The translations under genes and the position numbers were made by a program. Below the pieces are notes generated by a model, which saw only the letters and a program-made list of their open reading frames with translations, was not told the DNA's origin and searched no databases. From assembly GCF_018417535.1 (NCBI RefSeq), contig NZ_CP070979.1:930001-994000 (forward strand): a stretch of 64,000 nucleotides of DNA. The letters are read 5' to 3'. This DNA comes from Burkholderia pyrrocinia (lineage in GTDB: Bacteria; Pseudomonadota; Gammaproteobacteria; Burkholderiales; Burkholderiaceae). Below are positions 62,510 to 64,000 of the stretch, piece after piece; position 1 is the first letter of the stretch, and every line of letters begins with the position of its first letter.

Positions 62510-63664
62510 ATGGAACGAAGCATTGTCGGCATGCGCTGCAAACCCCTGATCACCGTTGCACTGGCTGCCGCCGCGTTTGCGGCCGCATCGACCGCGATGG
62601 CCGACCAGGTCGTGAAGATCGGCAGCGTCGAACCGACGACGGGCGGCATCTCGCACCTCGGCAAGGACAACGAGAACGGCGCGCGCCTCGCGGTCGAGGA
62701 AATCAATGCGAAGGGGCTGACGATCGGCGGCAAGAAGATCACGCTGCAGCTCGACGCGCAGGATGACGCGGCCGACCCGCGCCAGGCGACGCAGGTCGCG
62801 CAGAAGCTCGTCGACGACAAGGTCGTCGCCGTCATCGGCCACCTGAACTCGGGCACGTCGATCCCGGCATCGAAGATCTACAGCGACGCCGGCATCGTGC
62901 AGATCTCGCCGTCGGCCACGAACCCGACCTACACGCTGCAAGGCTTCAAGACGACCTACCGCGTCGTCGCGACCGACGCGCAGCAGGGCCCGGCGCTCGC
63001 GAGCTATGCGCAGGCGAAGGGCGTGAAGAGCGTGGCGGTGGTCGACGATTCGACCGCCTACGGCCAGGGCCTCGCGAACGAGTTCGAGAAGAAGGCGAAG
63101 GCGCTCGGCCTGAAGGTGCTGTCGCACGACGCGACCAACGACAAGGCGGTCGACTTCCGCGCGATTCTCACGAAGATCAAGGGCGAGAACCCCGACGCGA
63201 TCATGTACGGCGGCATGGACGCCACCGGCGGCCCGCTCGCGAAGCAGGCGAAGCAGCTCGGCCTGCGCGCGAAGATCCTGTCCGGCGACGGCGTGTGCAC
63301 CGACTCGCTGGCCGAACTGGCCGGCCCGGCAGCCGACAACGTGCTGTGCTCGCAGGCCGGCGCCGCGCTCGAGAAGATGCCGGGCGGCGCGGCGTTCGTC
63401 GCCAAGTACGAGAAGCGCTTCAACCAGGGCATCAAGTTCGATGCGCCGTTCGCGTATGACGCGGTCTACATCGCCGTCGACGCGATGAAGCGCGCGAACT
63501 CGACGGATCCGGCGAAGATCCTCGCGGCGATGCCGGCGACGAAGTACGACGGCGTGATCGGCACGACGACGTTCGATTCGAAGGGCGACCTGACGCACGG
63601 GATCATCTCGATCTACGGCTACAAGGGCGGCAAGAAGTCCTTCCTCGACCAGGTCAAGATGTAA
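62510..63664 (+). CDS. livK: Branched-chain amino acid ABC transporter binding protein
   Basis: A 384-residue LivJ/LivK-like periplasmic binding protein. The signal peptide is LITVALAAAAFAAASTAMAD, cut after MAD-like residues. The mature start is QVVKIGSVEPTTGGISHLGK, followed by AVIGHLNSGTSIPASKIYSD and VVDDSTAYGQGLANEFEKKA, the classic pattern for leucine/isoleucine/valine capture. The ATG at 62510 has GGAG seven bases ahead. No permease or ATPase gene lies nearby in the window, so it may be an orphan or share a distant transporter. Confidence 0.9.
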   Translation: MERSIVGMRCKPLITVALAAAAFAAASTAMADQVVKIGSVEPTTGGISHLGKDNENGARLAVEEINAKGLTIGGKKITLQLDAQDDAADPRQATQVAQKLVDDKVVAVIGHLNSGTSIPASKIYSDAGIVQISPSATNPTYTLQGFKTTYRVVATDAQQGPALASYAQAKGVKSVAVVDDSTAYGQGLANEFEKKAKALGLKVLSHDATNDKAVDFRAILTKIKGENPDAIMYGGMDATGGPLAKQAKQLGLRAKILSGDGVCTDSLAELAGPAADNVLCSQAGAALEKMPGGAAFVAKYEKRFNQGIKFDAPFAYDAVYIAVDAMKRANSTDPAKILAAMPATKYDGVIGTTTFDSKGDLTHGIISIYGYKGGKKSFLDQVKM

Positions 63665-63751
63665 CCCGCGTTGGCGCCGGCACGACGGGAACGCCACCCG
63701 TCGGCGCCGGCGCCGCGCGGGCCGATTTCTGATTCACGGAGACGAAGCAAC

Positions 63752-64000
63752 ATGTGTGCAATGGCGTATACCGAATTTCAGCAGGAGTTGAGAAAAGCGC
63801 AACTGACGTCGCGCGAGTTCGCGCGTCTGATCCGGATGAACGAAAGCTCGATCACGAACTATTCGAGCAAGGGCACGGTCCCGTCCCATCTCGCGGTCAT
63901 CGCGAAGCTGATCGGCGCGCTGGCCGCGCACGAAATCGACTTCCGGCGCGTGATCCGGCAGATGCGGATCGAGCCGAAACGGCCGCGCGGCGTCGGCGCG
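63752..64000 (+). CDS. HTH/XRE-like DNA-binding protein (3' end outside window)
   Basis: The first 83 residues begin MCAMAYTEFQQELRKAQLTS, then REFARLIRMNESSITNYSSK and VPSHLAVIAKLIGALAAHEI, which fit a small helix-turn-helix protein of the XRE or phage-repressor type. Basic residues are dense at the visible end (RRVIRQMRIEPKRPRGVGA). It is on the same strand as livK, 88 bases downstream. GGAG precedes the ATG with long spacing. The C-terminus is beyond the window. Confidence 0.6.
   Translation, partial: MCAMAYTEFQQELRKAQLTSREFARLIRMNESSITNYSSKGTVPSHLAVIAKLIGALAAHEIDFRRVIRQMRIEPKRPRGVGA

Overview
The window is GC-rich, densely coded DNA with the gene content of a Burkholderia-type betaproteobacterium, probably a secondary replicon of the Burkholderia cepacia complex. 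The signs are many LysR regulators, MFS transporters of aromatic and sugar acids, an OmpC-type Burkholderia porin, a DUF3138-type porin, a Burkholderia-style H-NS protein and a catabolic character throughout. No rRNA, tRNA or CRISPR array was seen.

Layout. 1-8.4 kb: a gallate (meta-cleavage) pathway with a ring-cleaving dioxygenase, an oxalomesaconate hydratase, an aldolase, an aromatic-acid MFS carrier and a coupled ModA-like protein. A divergent LysR protein with two HTH domains and a DUF1932 dehydrogenase lie alongside. 8.4-11 kb: a LOG-like protein, an MFS carrier and an H-NS protein. 11.3-19.2 kb: an aspartate/asparagine utilisation block (aspartase, periplasmic asparaginase, tandem aspartate-racemase fusion, dicarboxylate/amino-acid symporter, LysR). 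It is bracketed by two direct copies of the 3' end of a reverse transcriptase gene. 19.2-21.4 kb: the full retron-like reverse transcriptase, a candidate structured RNA upstream of it, and a broken gene. 21.5-23.1 kb: an RmlD-like protein and a DoxX protein. 23.66-26.13 kb: a LysR/hydrolase pair bracketed by remnants of one IS5-like element. 26.7-29.1 kb: an isolated fliD and a transglutaminase-like hypothetical. 29.6-34.3 kb: a LacI-controlled sugar or sugar-acid cluster (DapA-type aldolase, MFS, ribokinase). 34.3-42.6 kb: stress and housekeeping genes (LprI-type protein, LysR, pirin, WrbA, LrgAB/CidAB, esterase, Ohr and a TetR repressor with three similar operators). 42.9-45.4 kb: an ABC exporter and a DUF4262 protein. 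45.5-58.4 kb: a polyamine uptake and breakdown block (aldehyde dehydrogenase, amidase, cupin, FAD amine oxidase, porin, PotIHGF), then a divergent LuxR regulator and a general porin. 58.6-64 kb: small exported and membrane proteins, a frameshifted LysR gene, a branched-chain amino-acid binding protein and a truncated HTH protein.

The most interesting parts are the retron-like locus with its candidate RNA, the aspartate block set between duplicated RT tails, the racemase fusion with one degenerate half, the two-HTH LysR protein of the gallate locus, and the IS-bracketed hydrolase that lacks the usual serine nucleophile. All functions are inferred from sequence reading alone; no database search was run.
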